Shown one piece after another: positions 17,343 through 26,109 of a stretch of 64,000 bases of DNA (the stretch's first letter is position 1; every line of letters starts with the position of its first letter). Under the pieces are notes generated by a model. The model made no database searches and was not told where the DNA came from. It was given only the letters and a program-made list of their open reading frames with translations. Source of the stretch: Terriglobia bacterium (GTDB lineage: Bacteria > Acidobacteriota > Terriglobia > Terriglobales > Acidobacteriaceae). The position numbers and the translations under genes are program-made. The stretch covers positions 21,210-85,209 of the forward strand of contig JAJPJE010000061.1 in the NCBI GenBank assembly GCA_021324365.1. Direction: 5' to 3'.

Positions 17343-18856
17343 TAGGGTTTACCTCCCAAGAATTCCTTTGTAGCCCGTTCTGCAACGCCCAGCGATCGAG
17401 CCAAAGCAAGTTTGGCGAGATTGAACTGGAGCGTGCTGTTAATTAGAACCTCATTGGCGCTGGCTACCGATTCCTGCGCCTGGATGACTTCAATATTGTT
17501 GGTCACACCGGCCCGAAAACGATCCTGGCCCTGAGCAAGGGTTTGCTGTGCCAGGTTCAGAGTACTGCGCGCGACGTCCACCTGGTCGGCGGCAGCTTTC
17601 AAGTCGAGAAATGCGGCGCGAACTTCATATTCGATGCGACCGCGAAGGTCTTCAGCTTCGGCCTGGCGCTGCTTGAGCGCGATCTCCGACTGTTGAATGT
17701 CGCTGCGAATCCTGCCGCCGGAGAAAATGGGCACCTGTACCGAACCTGCCGCGGTAAACGTTCCATGCGACTGATCGGGATAGTTGCCTATCACCCCGTA
17801 GTTGCCGTCGAACCGAAGAATCGGCCAGCGCTCCTGATGCGCGGACCTTGTGCGAAGTTCCGCTGCACGCACCGCAGAGAGCGCACTGGCGTAGTCAGGA
17901 CGATTGTGCAGAGCCTCGTCTATCGCCGCTTCCAAAGTCAAGGGCGGAGCGGGTGTGTAGGGAATTTCCTGAGCCAGCGTGAACTCCTGCCCGGTCGGCA
18001 TTCCGATGGTGCGCGCCAGTTGCAGCTTCTGCTTGTCCAGTTCGTTGCGGGCGGCTACCAGGCGCTGCTGATCGGACTGCAATTCCACTTGCGAGCGCAA
18101 AACATCGATGGAAGGGGCAACTCCCGCTTTGTTTTGATCGGTGGCAAGCTGAAAGAGGCTCTGGGCCGTATCCAGTTGTGCCTGGATGGCAGCGACCCGA
18201 GCCTGCGCGGAAAGCGATTGCACATAGGCGACACCTACCGCCACCACCACAAGTTCTCGCGCGTTTTTGTAGCTCGAGATTGCTCCCCGGGTATTCTCCG
18301 TACTGGCGCGCAGGCTGTTCAGGGCGCCAATGTCGATAATGGGGGCCGAGAGGTTTGCGCGCGCGTCGAAAACATTGAACGGGCCAATAATCGACGGCAC
18401 ACCTGGAAATGCATGCGGAGGAAATCCGAGCGCTGCCAAGTTAATTTGTTCCTGTGTATCGCTGACGCCTGCCGCGAGATTCGGCAACAAGCGACTGAGC
18501 GCCTGCAAGCGTACAGCGCGAGCCGAGGCACTTCCCTGCTCGCTCTCAAACAGCCCGAGGTTGTACTTAAGACCGTGATCAAGGGCGTCGAGTAGCGTTA
18601 GAGGAATACTGCCTGGGACGACTTTGCCCTGGGGGATACTACCCTGAAATGGATTCTGCGATCCAAGCGCCGGCAATGTCGTCGTCACTTGCATTGCGCC
18701 AGCGGCCGCGGATGGTGAAGCCGGAGTTGCCGTAGAGATCGACTCCTGCGCGATCCCCATTTCGGCAAGCAGGATCAGGCAAATTGCAGCCGCAAGAATG
18801 CTCTGCAGCCCACAGCTTGATTTCCGGGACCCATTACACCGAAGAATGCGAGTCAC
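17342..18856 (-). CDS. TolC-family outer membrane efflux protein
   Basis: The 504-residue protein has a signal peptide (ending about residue 36, LLAEMGIAQES) and two OEP repeats rich in Ala, Gln and Leu heptads, with typical TolC phrases (LARTIGMPTGQEF, ALHNRPDYASALSAVRAAELR, DRFRAGVTNNIEVIQAQESVA). It should form the trimeric outer-membrane channel of the EmrAB-type pump encoded by the two genes after it. The start is a GTG with GAGGA about six bases upstream. This is the first gene of the operon; the palindrome at 19046-19061 lies about 190 bp before it. Confidence 0.92.
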   Translation of the reverse strand: MTRILRCNGSRKSSCGLQSILAAAICLILLAEMGIAQESISTATPASPSAAAGAMQVTTTLPALGSQNPFQGSIPQGKVVPGSIPLTLLDALDHGLKYNLGLFESEQGSASARAVRLQALSRLLPNLAAGVSDTQEQINLAALGFPPHAFPGVPSIIGPFNVFDARANLSAPIIDIGALNSLRASTENTRGAISSYKNARELVVVAVGVAYVQSLSAQARVAAIQAQLDTAQSLFQLATDQNKAGVAPSIDVLRSQVELQSDQQRLVAARNELDKQKLQLARTIGMPTGQEFTLAQEIPYTPAPPLTLEAAIDEALHNRPDYASALSAVRAAELRTRSAHQERWPILRFDGNYGVIGNYPDQSHGTFTAAGSVQVPIFSGGRIRSDIQQSEIALKQRQAEAEDLRGRIEYEVRAAFLDLKAAADQVDVARSTLNLAQQTLAQGQDRFRAGVTNNIEVIQAQESVASANEVLINSTLQFNLAKLALARSLGVAERATKEFLGGKP

Positions 18857-19169
18857 TTTCTATCCTCATCACTGCGCAACTGAAGCGGCTGCCCAGGTAA
18901 ACTGAATTGCCAGCAAACAGACTTCCCTATCAGAGCAACTATGAGGCTGGAACGATGCTTCCGGCGAATGACTTGCGGAATCCAGCTTGAAATCCGTAAT
19001 GGCGCGCGTGGATAGACCTTGCCCACCCAGCACACGACGTTAGATGTAAGTGAATACTTACTTGGACGCGGAAAATTTTGCAAGGACTCAGCGCACGGAG
19101 TCGCATGATGGCAAGCTGCTTATCGGGATATGCCGTACTCCTGGTTGCGGCGTTTAGCATGGAAACAGG
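18857..19169. other. Divergent intergenic region upstream of the efflux operon
   Basis: This 313-bp stretch lies between the TolC-like gene (minus) and the DUF309 gene (plus). I see no convincing gene. It should hold the promoters of both directions and contains the palindrome described separately. Confidence 0.5.
19046..19061. promoter_or_regulatory. TetR-like palindromic operator upstream of tolC-emrAB
   Basis: The perfect inverted repeat GTAAGT-GAAT-ACTTAC has 6-bp arms and a 4-base spacer. Its size and base composition resemble operators bound by TetR/AcrR-type efflux repressors. No regulator gene is adjacent in this window, so the binder would be encoded elsewhere. Confidence 0.45.
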
Positions 19170-19703
19170 ATGAGCGGCCCATTCGAAACCGCAGGACTGT
19201 GTTCTCTATGCGAACACGCCCGAACCATTATTTCAGACCGTGGTTCTATGTTCTTGCTTTGCCGGCTCTCGTCTTCTTGTCCTGAATTTCCAAAGTATCC
19301 CAGGCTGCCGGTCAAGACTTGCAGCGGATACCAAAACAAAGGTGGGAACCTTAATTGGGCCGAAGGGGCGCTTGCCGAAGGCTTGTGTTGTTATCAAAAT
19401 CGCAAATTCTTTGCAGCGCACGAACACTGGGAGTCTGTGTGGCTGAAACTGGCCGAACCTGAAAAATCATTCTTGCAGGCGCTGATCCAGATGAGTGCTG
19501 CGTTCTATCATTATCAACGTGGGAATCCTAAGGGAGCCACCTCACTGTTGCGGCGAGCGCTCGGCACAATGGAGCATTCTGGGCTATCGTTCGCAGGAAT
19601 CGATACAAACAGGCTCTCTAACGACATCCGAAGGTGGATAGACGTCCTGGACTCGGGTCAATCGCCAACCGAGATTTCCTTCCCGCAGATTCGAATTGGT
19701 TAG
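19170..19703 (+). CDS. DUF309 protein with N-terminal cysteine-rich domain
   Basis: The 177-residue protein has two parts. The N-terminal part (residues 1-54) is cysteine-rich, with CSLCEHARTI, GSMFLLCRLS and PRLPVKTCSGY; this pattern resembles a small, presumably metal-binding family found free-standing in Acidobacteria. The C-terminal part (about 62-170) is DUF309, marked by FFAAHEHWESVWLKL and QALIQMSAAFYHYQRGN. The function of DUF309 is unknown; its HExxE-like stretch is all-helical. The ATG at 19170 includes the complete cysteine domain, which favours this start. It is convergent with lacI, with only 10 bp between the stops. Confidence 0.75.
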   Translation: MSGPFETAGLCSLCEHARTIISDRGSMFLLCRLSSSCPEFPKYPRLPVKTCSGYQNKGGNLNWAEGALAEGLCCYQNRKFFAAHEHWESVWLKLAEPEKSFLQALIQMSAAFYHYQRGNPKGATSLLRRALGTMEHSGLSFAGIDTNRLSNDIRRWIDVLDSGQSPTEISFPQIRIG

Positions 19704-19713
19704 TAGACCCGTC

Positions 19714-20790
19714 TCACTTGCTCGACTTCTTCGCGGCAGCGGTGGATTCGCGAGTGATCAGTTCGGGGTAGATGAGTATCTCTTCCGGGTATTTTTTTCC
19801 GGATGTGATGCTCTCCAGCAGGGTGGTGGCAGCTAACTCGCCCATGTAGTGGAGCGGCTGGCGGATCGTGGTCAGTCGCGGAACACTGAAAGTCGCCGGA
19901 AGAATATCATCGAAGCCGGTGACAGAAATATCGCGGGGGACGCGAAGGCCGGCGTCATTGACAGCTCGCATCGCGCCGATGGCGGAAACATCATTAAAAG
20001 CAACCAGTGCCGTGAACTCACGATTGCTATCGAGGAGTTTCTTCGCACACTCGTAACCGCTGTCGGACATGGACGCGCGATTGTCATCACTCGATCCGAG
20101 CTGAATGGTCAGCTCAGGGCGAATTTTTACGCCGATTTCCGTGGCAACACGGCAGATGTTCTCCCATCGATCTTGAGTATCGCCATTGCCTTCAGGGCCT
20201 TTGAAGAACGCAATGCGCTTATGGCCTAACTGCGTAAGATGGCTGAGAATCATGGTCGCGGCTCGGCCGTTATCGATGACAATACGGGTAACGCCGGGGG
20301 CATTGGTGATGTCCGAAATTGCGACTACCGGGACCGGAAGAGAGCGCCTTAAAGGCGTGTTAATGAAGATGAGACCTTCGACGGCACGGTCGAGCAGAGT
20401 GTTCGGCGAGTTCTCGATCAGGTCAGGAGCGCCGCGATGACTTACGACGAAGAAGAAGTAGCCGCCGCGGGCCAATCGCGATTCGATGCCACTGACCAGC
20501 GAGGCAGAATACTCGTCTCCAATATCAGGAACAAGAACGGCCACGCTGTAAGTTCGCTTGGTGTGGAGGTAGCGAGCAAAGACATTAGGCCGATACCCGA
20601 ATTTTTCCACTGCCTCCCAAATGCGGTCTTTCGTTGCCTGGGTAATGGTGGACGCCATTGGCGAGCCACTGATAACCACAGATACGGTCGTAGTAGACAG
20701 GCCAAGATGTTTGGCCAGCATCTTCAGGGTGGGACGACTGGGAAGATCGTTCTTCACCGATTCGGTTTCCGGTCGCTTGCTTCGCTTCAT
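19714..20790 (-). CDS. LacI-family transcriptional regulator, probably of the arabinose genes
   Basis: The 358-residue repressor has an N-terminal helix-turn-helix (about residues 20-70: [21 protein letters not shown], then [12 protein letters not shown] hinge helix) and a periplasmic-binding-like effector domain (about 80-345) with IGHKRIAF-type and ISVTGFDDI motifs. It is transcribed divergently from araD-araA-araB, with 142 bp between the start codons. That layout and the palindromes in the gap suggest it represses the pathway and is released by a pathway sugar. The ATG at 20790 agrees with relatives having a short N-terminal extension. Confidence 0.9.
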   Translation of the reverse strand: MKRSKRPETESVKNDLPSRPTLKMLAKHLGLSTTTVSVVISGSPMASTITQATKDRIWEAVEKFGYRPNVFARYLHTKRTYSVAVLVPDIGDEYSASLVSGIESRLARGGYFFFVVSHRGAPDLIENSPNTLLDRAVEGLIFINTPLRRSLPVPVVAISDITNAPGVTRIVIDNGRAATMILSHLTQLGHKRIAFFKGPEGNGDTQDRWENICRVATEIGVKIRPELTIQLGSSDDNRASMSDSGYECAKKLLDSNREFTALVAFNDVSAIGAMRAVNDAGLRVPRDISVTGFDDILPATFSVPRLTTIRQPLHYMGELAATTLLESITSGKKYPEEILIYPELITRESTAAAKKSSK

Positions 20791-20840
20791 TGCCTACAAA
20801 GTACGGCATTGAAGCCTTCACGTCGAGAAGATGTTGGCAG

Positions 20841-20902
20841 TAAGCGTTTCCAGAAATTGACAAACCGGGTCGGCAGCATCTATTTTGCCGGAAGAAACGT
20901 TT
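20841..20902 (+). promoter_or_regulatory. araD promoter with LacI-type operator
   Basis: A consensus -35 TTGACA lies at 20857-20862 and a -10 TATTTT at 20881-20886 with an 18-bp spacer. The perfect palindrome AAACGTTT, with the central CG typical of LacI-family operators, is at 20895-20902, overlapping the expected transcription start. A related half-matching site (TAAGCGTTT) lies at 20841-20849 upstream of -35. This arrangement fits steric repression by the divergent LacI regulator. Confidence 0.55.
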
Positions 20903-20932
20903 AAGCAGATTTTTATTGTATTCCGGAGGCTC

Positions 20933-21631
20933 ATGCGGCTGCAGCGTCTGCGCGAAGAGGTTCTGGAGGCCAATCTCGAACTGGTGCGCCGGGGCCTCGT
21001 TCTATACACATTCGGCAACGCCAGCGGCATCAGCCGTGAAGAAGGGCTCATTGTTATCAAGCCAAGTGGCGTCCCGTACGAGAAAATGACGCCCGGTGAC
21101 CTGGTCATCACAGACCGCGAGGGCAAAGTGCTTGAAGGAAATCTGCGGCCGTCGTCGGATTTGCCTACTCACGTGGTGTTATACAAAGCCTTCCCGGAGA
21201 TGGGTGGCGTATGCCACACGCACTCCCGTTACGCCACAGCGTGGGCGCAAGCTTGTAAAGCCATCCCCTGCTTCGGTACGACGCACGCCGACTACTTTCA
21301 CGGATCAGTTCCGGTCACCGATCCACTCGGCCGCGGTGATATTCAGGGCGATTATGAAGCGAATACGGGAACAGCAATCGTTCGTGCTTTCCAAAAGATT
21401 GACTATCAAGCCGTTCCGGCAGCTTTAGTAGCGAATCATGGACCATTCGCCTGGGGGAAAACAGCCGGTGATGCGGCGCATAATGCAGTTATCCTGGAAG
21501 AGATCGCGCACACGGCCTACTTGACACTGCAGATTAACGCGGACTCGCTAGCCATCGGACGCGATCTACACGATCGGCACTACCTGAGAAAACATGGAAA
21601 ACAGGCGTACTACGGGCAGCCCAACAAGTAA
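20933..21631 (+). CDS. araD: L-ribulose-5-phosphate 4-epimerase
   Basis: The 232-residue class II aldolase-like enzyme interconverts L-ribulose-5-P and D-xylulose-5-P. The zinc ligands are visible in GGVCHTHSRYATAWAQ (two His) and LVANHGPFAWG (third His). Catalytic residues expected for AraD appear in FGTTHADYFHG (Asp) and the C-terminal HGKQAYYGQ (Tyr). The ATG at 20933 has a GGAGG at ideal spacing; the longer frame from 20885 is not needed. It is the first gene of araD-araA-araB, so all three steps from L-arabinose to xylulose-5-P are encoded together. Confidence 0.94.
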   Translation: MRLQRLREEVLEANLELVRRGLVLYTFGNASGISREEGLIVIKPSGVPYEKMTPGDLVITDREGKVLEGNLRPSSDLPTHVVLYKAFPEMGGVCHTHSRYATAWAQACKAIPCFGTTHADYFHGSVPVTDPLGRGDIQGDYEANTGTAIVRAFQKIDYQAVPAALVANHGPFAWGKTAGDAAHNAVILEEIAHTAYLTLQINADSLAIGRDLHDRHYLRKHGKQAYYGQPNK

Positions 21632-21663
21632 ATGCTTTCTAATTTGCAGCTTTGGACGCACTC

Positions 21664-23079
21664 ATGACTAAACAGAAGATGACTATGGGCTTGATTGTCG
21701 GAAACCGCGGGTTCTTCCCCGACCATCTGGCCAAAACTGGACGCGAAGAGATGTTGCGCGTTCTCGAAAGCGCCGGCGTGGACGTTGTGTCTCTCACCCC
21801 GGACCAGAGTAAGTATGGAGCGGTGGAGACGCGCGAGGAATCGCGCCGGTGTGCCGAATTGTTCAAGAAGAATCGCGAGCGAATCGATGGAGTCATCGTC
21901 ACTCTACCGAACTTCGGCGAAGAACGGGCGATTGCCGATACGCTGCGGTTGGCCGATCTGCGAGTGCCGGTCCTCATTCAAGCGACTCCCGATGAACCGG
22001 CGAAGATGTCGATTGCGGCGCGACGAGACAGTTTCTGCGGCAAGATGTCGGCGTGCAACAACCTGAAGCAGTACGGAATTCCTTACTCCATCACGACGCT
22101 TCACACAGAGAGCCCGGATTCGCCGGAGTTTGCTCGCGATCTGGAGTGGTTTTCCGCCGTGTGCCGGGTGGTTAAGGGCTTCCGCAATTTGCGGGTTGGT
22201 GCGATTGGCGCGCGCCCGGCAGCGTTCAATACGGTGCGCTATAGCGAAAAAATTCTGGAGGCAAACGGCATCTCAATTGAGACGCTGGACCTCTCCGAAG
22301 TGCTCGGACGCATTGCCCGCATGAAAGACAACGATGACGTTGCGCAGGCGAAGCTGGCCGCCATCAAGCAATATGCCGATTCCAGCAATGTGCCTGCTCC
22401 TGCTCTGCTGAAGATGGCGAAACTGGGCGCTGTTATCGATCAATGGATGGCGGCAACGGAAGTTGGCATCAGCGCCGTGCAGTGCTGGACGTCGCTGGAG
22501 GAGAACCTCGGTGTAGTCCCGTGCACGGTAATGAGCATGATGAGCAACGAACTGCTCTCCAGCGCCTGCGAAGTGGATATCTGCGGGGTGCTGGGCATGC
22601 ATGCTTTGAGACTGGCTTCCGGTACGCCGTCGGCGCTCCTGGACTGGAACAATAACTACGGTTCCGATCCGAACAAGGCTGTGTGCTTCCACTGCTCCAA
22701 TCTTCCGAAGCATTTCTTCCGTGAAGTGAAGATGGATTACCAGGCCATCATTGCGGGAACGGTTGGCAAAGAAAATACATTTGGAACCTGCGTAGGCGTG
22801 GTAAAGCCAGGAAAAATGAGCTACGCGCGTTTCTCTACCGACGATACCAGCGGCAAGGTTCGCGGTTATGTGGGAGAAGGCGCGTTTACCGATGATCCGC
22901 TGAACACCTTCGGCGGAGCCGGCGTGGTGGAGATCCCACACATGCAGAAGTTGCTGCATTACATCTGCGAGAACGGATTCGAACACCACGTCGCGGCGAA
23001 TCTCTCGACGGTTTCGTCGGCGGTTCATGAAGCGGCGATTCGCTATCTCGGCTGGAACATGTACTGGCACCAGAACTAA
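21664..23079 (+). CDS. Sugar isomerase of the L-fucose/L-arabinose isomerase superfamily (COG2407 type)
   Basis: The 471-residue protein resembles the COG2407 group of L-fucose-isomerase-like proteins, not classical E. coli AraA. Visible segments are LIVGNRGFFPDHLAKTGR at the N-terminus, TLPNFGEERAIADTLR, RVGAIGARPAAFNTVRYSEK and the C-terminal HHVAANLSTVSSAVHEAA. Since it sits between L-ribulose-5-P epimerase and ribulokinase, it most probably isomerises L-arabinose to L-ribulose. The ATG at 21664 is preferred over a TTG at 21652. If activity is on another aldose, the flanking genes would be hard to explain. Confidence 0.8.
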   Translation: MTKQKMTMGLIVGNRGFFPDHLAKTGREEMLRVLESAGVDVVSLTPDQSKYGAVETREESRRCAELFKKNRERIDGVIVTLPNFGEERAIADTLRLADLRVPVLIQATPDEPAKMSIAARRDSFCGKMSACNNLKQYGIPYSITTLHTESPDSPEFARDLEWFSAVCRVVKGFRNLRVGAIGARPAAFNTVRYSEKILEANGISIETLDLSEVLGRIARMKDNDDVAQAKLAAIKQYADSSNVPAPALLKMAKLGAVIDQWMAATEVGISAVQCWTSLEENLGVVPCTVMSMMSNELLSSACEVDICGVLGMHALRLASGTPSALLDWNNNYGSDPNKAVCFHCSNLPKHFFREVKMDYQAIIAGTVGKENTFGTCVGVVKPGKMSYARFSTDDTSGKVRGYVGEGAFTDDPLNTFGGAGVVEIPHMQKLLHYICENGFEHHVAANLSTVSSAVHEAAIRYLGWNMYWHQN

Positions 23080-23091
23080 ACGGAGCAGAAT

Positions 23092-24678
23092 GTGGCGATT
23101 GTTGCCGGTGTGGATTTTGGAACCCTGAGCGTGCGCGTGTCGCTCGTCGACAGCGAACGCGGATTGCTCGATTCGGGAATTGCCGAGTATCCTCTGCACA
23201 GAAAACGCGAAGACCCGGAATACGCGACCCAATCGCATGAAGACCACATGCGCGCTCTCGCCGAGGCATGCCGCAGCGTTCTGAAGAAGACTGGCGTTGC
23301 GGGCGATCAGGTAGCGGCAATTGCGATCGATACCACAGGCTCTTCTGTAATTCCGGTGGACGACAAGCTCGCACCGCTCGATGAATACTATTTGTGGTGT
23401 GATCATCGCGCAAAGGGCGAAGCCGCGGAGATCACCGAGACCGCCCATCGCGAGGGACTGGAAGCGATCAACTGGTGTGGCGGTGTGTACTCCAGCGAAT
23501 GGGGATTCTCAAAGCTCCTTCACTGGCTTCGTCACAATCCGGAAAAGCGCGAACGATTCGCCTCTGCCTTCGAACATTGCGACATGGCAGCAGCTACGCT
23601 GTGCGGGATCACCGATCCACGTAAGGTTAAGCGCAGCACCTGTGCAATGGGGCATAAGTGGTTATGGAACCGAAATCTCGGAGGCCTGCCGCCCGAGGAG
23701 TTTCTGGTCAAAGTAGACCCCCTGTTACGCGGCGTGCGGACGAAGCTCGAGGGCGAGTTCTGCACGTCAGAACAGATCGCCGGAACACTCTCGCCTTATT
23801 GGGCCGAACGGCTTGGATTGCGCGCAGGCATTCCCGTTCCTGTCGGTGCTTTTGACGCCCACTGGGATGCCATCGGCGCCGGGTGCCGCACAAATGACAT
23901 GGTGAATGTGGTCGGCACCTCGACCTGCATCATCGGGATCACTCCATCTGTGCAACTCGTACCCGGCGTATGTGGCGTAGTCGAAGGCAGTGTTCATCCG
24001 CACCGGACTGGAATCGAAGCTGGGCTGTCGGCGGTCGGTGACATTTTCAATGCCATAGCCGCTCGTGCAGGAACCGATGTAAAAGCGCTCAGCCAGGGAT
24101 TGGAGCATTATCGGGCCGGCCAGACTGGACTCCTTCGGCTCACTTGGGACAACGGCGATCGCACGGTGCTGGTGAACCCAAACGTGCGCGGGATTACCCT
24201 CGGATGGAATCTGCAGACCACTGCGCAAGATGAGTTGTTCGCCGCAATCGAAGGAACGGCTCTGCATACGCGCGTGATCCTCGATCGCATGGCAGAACAC
24301 GGCGTCACCATCAAGCGGATCATCAATGCCGGCGGCATCCCTCAACGAAACGAAGTTCTGAACCAGGTTTATGCAAACGTGCTCGAGCGGCCAGTACTGG
24401 TTCCCAGCAAGAGCGTAGTGAGCCTGGGTTCGGCCATCTTCGCCTTTCTGGCGGCGGGCGTTTTTAAGACGATTGAGGAAGCACAGGACAAGATCTGCCC
24501 CCCGTACCGGACGTATGAGCCAGAACCGAGCGCCCAGGCGGTCTACCGTCAGACGTATCCTCTTTTCAAGAAGCTCTATTTTGCGCTTGGGGAAAGCGGC
24601 AATGGCAATCTTTCTGACGTCTTGCCGACTTTAATCAGCGTATCTGAGTGCGCAGTGCACAGCTCCCACGCTAACTAG
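23092..24678 (+). CDS. araB: Ribulokinase
   Basis: The 528-residue FGGY-family kinase phosphorylates L-ribulose with ATP. The N-terminal domain starts AGVDFGTLSVRVSLVD and includes AIDTTGSSVIPVD and LWCDHRAKGEAAEI; FDAHWDAIGAGC carries the catalytic Asp region, and the ATP site is in NVVGTSTCIIGI and IINAGGIPQRNEVLNQVYAN. Length and motifs match AraB more than xylulokinase. The GTG start at 23092 is 13 bases after the isomerase stop and has GGAG in front. The last about 25 residues are less conserved. Confidence 0.93.
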   Translation: MAIVAGVDFGTLSVRVSLVDSERGLLDSGIAEYPLHRKREDPEYATQSHEDHMRALAEACRSVLKKTGVAGDQVAAIAIDTTGSSVIPVDDKLAPLDEYYLWCDHRAKGEAAEITETAHREGLEAINWCGGVYSSEWGFSKLLHWLRHNPEKRERFASAFEHCDMAAATLCGITDPRKVKRSTCAMGHKWLWNRNLGGLPPEEFLVKVDPLLRGVRTKLEGEFCTSEQIAGTLSPYWAERLGLRAGIPVPVGAFDAHWDAIGAGCRTNDMVNVVGTSTCIIGITPSVQLVPGVCGVVEGSVHPHRTGIEAGLSAVGDIFNAIAARAGTDVKALSQGLEHYRAGQTGLLRLTWDNGDRTVLVNPNVRGITLGWNLQTTAQDELFAAIEGTALHTRVILDRMAEHGVTIKRIINAGGIPQRNEVLNQVYANVLERPVLVPSKSVVSLGSAIFAFLAAGVFKTIEEAQDKICPPYRTYEPEPSAQAVYRQTYPLFKKLYFALGESGNGNLSDVLPTLISVSECAVHSSHAN

Positions 24679-24818
24679 CCTCTGCCGTACAGTCTTCATC
24701 TCCAGTTCGTTTGCCTTGGCGATTCGTATATCGCTGGTGACGCGCGACGCAATCAGGTGTGACGGCAACCGACGTATCTGACCTCATTCTCGTTACAATT
24801 TTCAGGCGAGCGCTGCGA

Positions 24819-25562
24819 ATGCATCCTGGAATCCAACCACGAGACGTTGAATCCTCGAAAAACACGAGACAAAGTATCGCGACGAAGTCGCGGCTGGTTG
24901 CGGCTCTCGCATTCATCGCGATACTCGGGGCGGGGATCGTGTACTTGTGGCACTCGGGATTGCTAGCACGAATCGCCGATCGCCGCCAATTGATTGATTC
25001 TCTGCGTAGCGCCGGACCCGAAGGACCCTTGCTGTGTATTGGCGTGCAGTTCGTGCAGGTGGTTATCTTCATTATCCCCGGCGAAATTACGCAATTGGCC
25101 GCTGGATATGTTTTTGGAGTCTGGAAGGGATTTCTTTACTCGGTAATCGGAATCATCCTCGGCTCCGGGTTCAACTTCTATTTTGCAAGAATCGTCGGAC
25201 GTCCCGTCATCGAGAAACTGGTCTCTCGTTCCACGATGGAGAGAGTTGACGCCTTGCTCGGCGGAGCGAAGGGAAAGTCAGCATTATTCATTCTGTTCCT
25301 GATTCCCGGCACTCCAAAAGACGCGCTTTGCTACGGCGCTGGATTTTCGAATTTGGGCCTGGTTGAATTCTGCCTGATTTCAGGGTTGGGACGCTGCCCT
25401 GCGTTGTTGGCAAGCATCATGCTGGGGGCGCAGGCATCCAACCGGAACTATCCCGCGATGATCGCTACAGCCGGTGCGCTCGTCCTCGTAATCGGCGCGT
25501 ACTACCTTTACGAGAGCCATGTATCACGAAAAAAGATGCTGCAGAAGGCTCGCAAACAATAA
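24819..25562 (+). CDS. VTT/DedA-family membrane protein (TVP38/TMEM64-like)
   Basis: The 247-residue protein has an N-terminal helix (about 27-45) and a VTT (SNARE-associated) domain from about 75 to 205. Family features are IPGEITQLAAGYVFGVWKG with a re-entrant loop, a glycine-rich GIILGSGFNFYFARIVGRP and FLIPGTPKDALCYGAG. DedA/VTT proteins are implicated in lipid scrambling or undecaprenyl-phosphate recycling at the inner membrane; this member's role is not established. The start is taken at the ATG 24819; a GTG at 24759 would add 20 residues. It follows araB by 140 bp and may be independent of it. Confidence 0.82.
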   Translation: MHPGIQPRDVESSKNTRQSIATKSRLVAALAFIAILGAGIVYLWHSGLLARIADRRQLIDSLRSAGPEGPLLCIGVQFVQVVIFIIPGEITQLAAGYVFGVWKGFLYSVIGIILGSGFNFYFARIVGRPVIEKLVSRSTMERVDALLGGAKGKSALFILFLIPGTPKDALCYGAGFSNLGLVEFCLISGLGRCPALLASIMLGAQASNRNYPAMIATAGALVLVIGAYYLYESHVSRKKMLQKARKQ

Positions 25563-25636
25563 ACCGCACGCCTCGGTAGGTCCTCGGCCTCCTCCATTCT
25601 CAAGCACTCAATGCCCGTAGCTCTTACGCATTTTTT

Positions 25637-26011
25637 ATGGACTCCTTACTGAAACTTTACATAACCATCTTTCTAATTAAGTGGAAGACAATGGCCGTTG
25701 CTGTCCAGTTCGCACCGTTCTCCGACATCACGGCTATGATGGTCATCTGTTTGTTGGCAGTAGCCTTCATGGTTCGATTTCTTATCGCTCTCCTCGCCGA
25801 AACTGGTAGGCCGAAGGTGCGGATGGTCCGAGTGGGTCCGCACGGCATGCTGCGGAAGGTTCAGCCAATCCCGATTCGCAAAACCGTGCTGTCGCGAAAA
25901 GTTGCGAGTCCAGGGAAGAGAATCCAGCCGGTTCTGGCGCCCGAAATAGCTGAACGTGAAGATATCTCAGACCCGGCCATAGGTTTCGATATCAAGCGCT
26001 CCAAAGTGTGA
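25637..26011 (+). CDS. Small membrane protein of unknown function
   Basis: The 124-residue hypothetical protein has one clear transmembrane segment (around residues 32-54, MMVICLLAVAFMVRFLIALLA) and a basic, proline-containing cytoplasmic tail. A second possible start at 25691 (MAVAVQ) would remove a weakly hydrophobic N-terminus. No family is recognised. Its stop overlaps by four bases the longest frame of the following MocR-type gene, although the preferred MocR start lies about 100 bp further on. It is kept as a probable gene because the coding pattern and base usage resemble the neighbours. Confidence 0.45.
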   Translation: MDSLLKLYITIFLIKWKTMAVAVQFAPFSDITAMMVICLLAVAFMVRFLIALLAETGRPKVRMVRVGPHGMLRKVQPIPIRKTVLSRKVASPGKRIQPVLAPEIAEREDISDPAIGFDIKRSKV

Positions 26012-26109
26012 TCGGCAACAGCACGGCAAGCACGCGAAAAACTGCCGGAGTGGAAGTAGCGACTGGCAACTTGACGCTGTTTCTATATAGCCACTATTCT
26101 GCGACTGAT

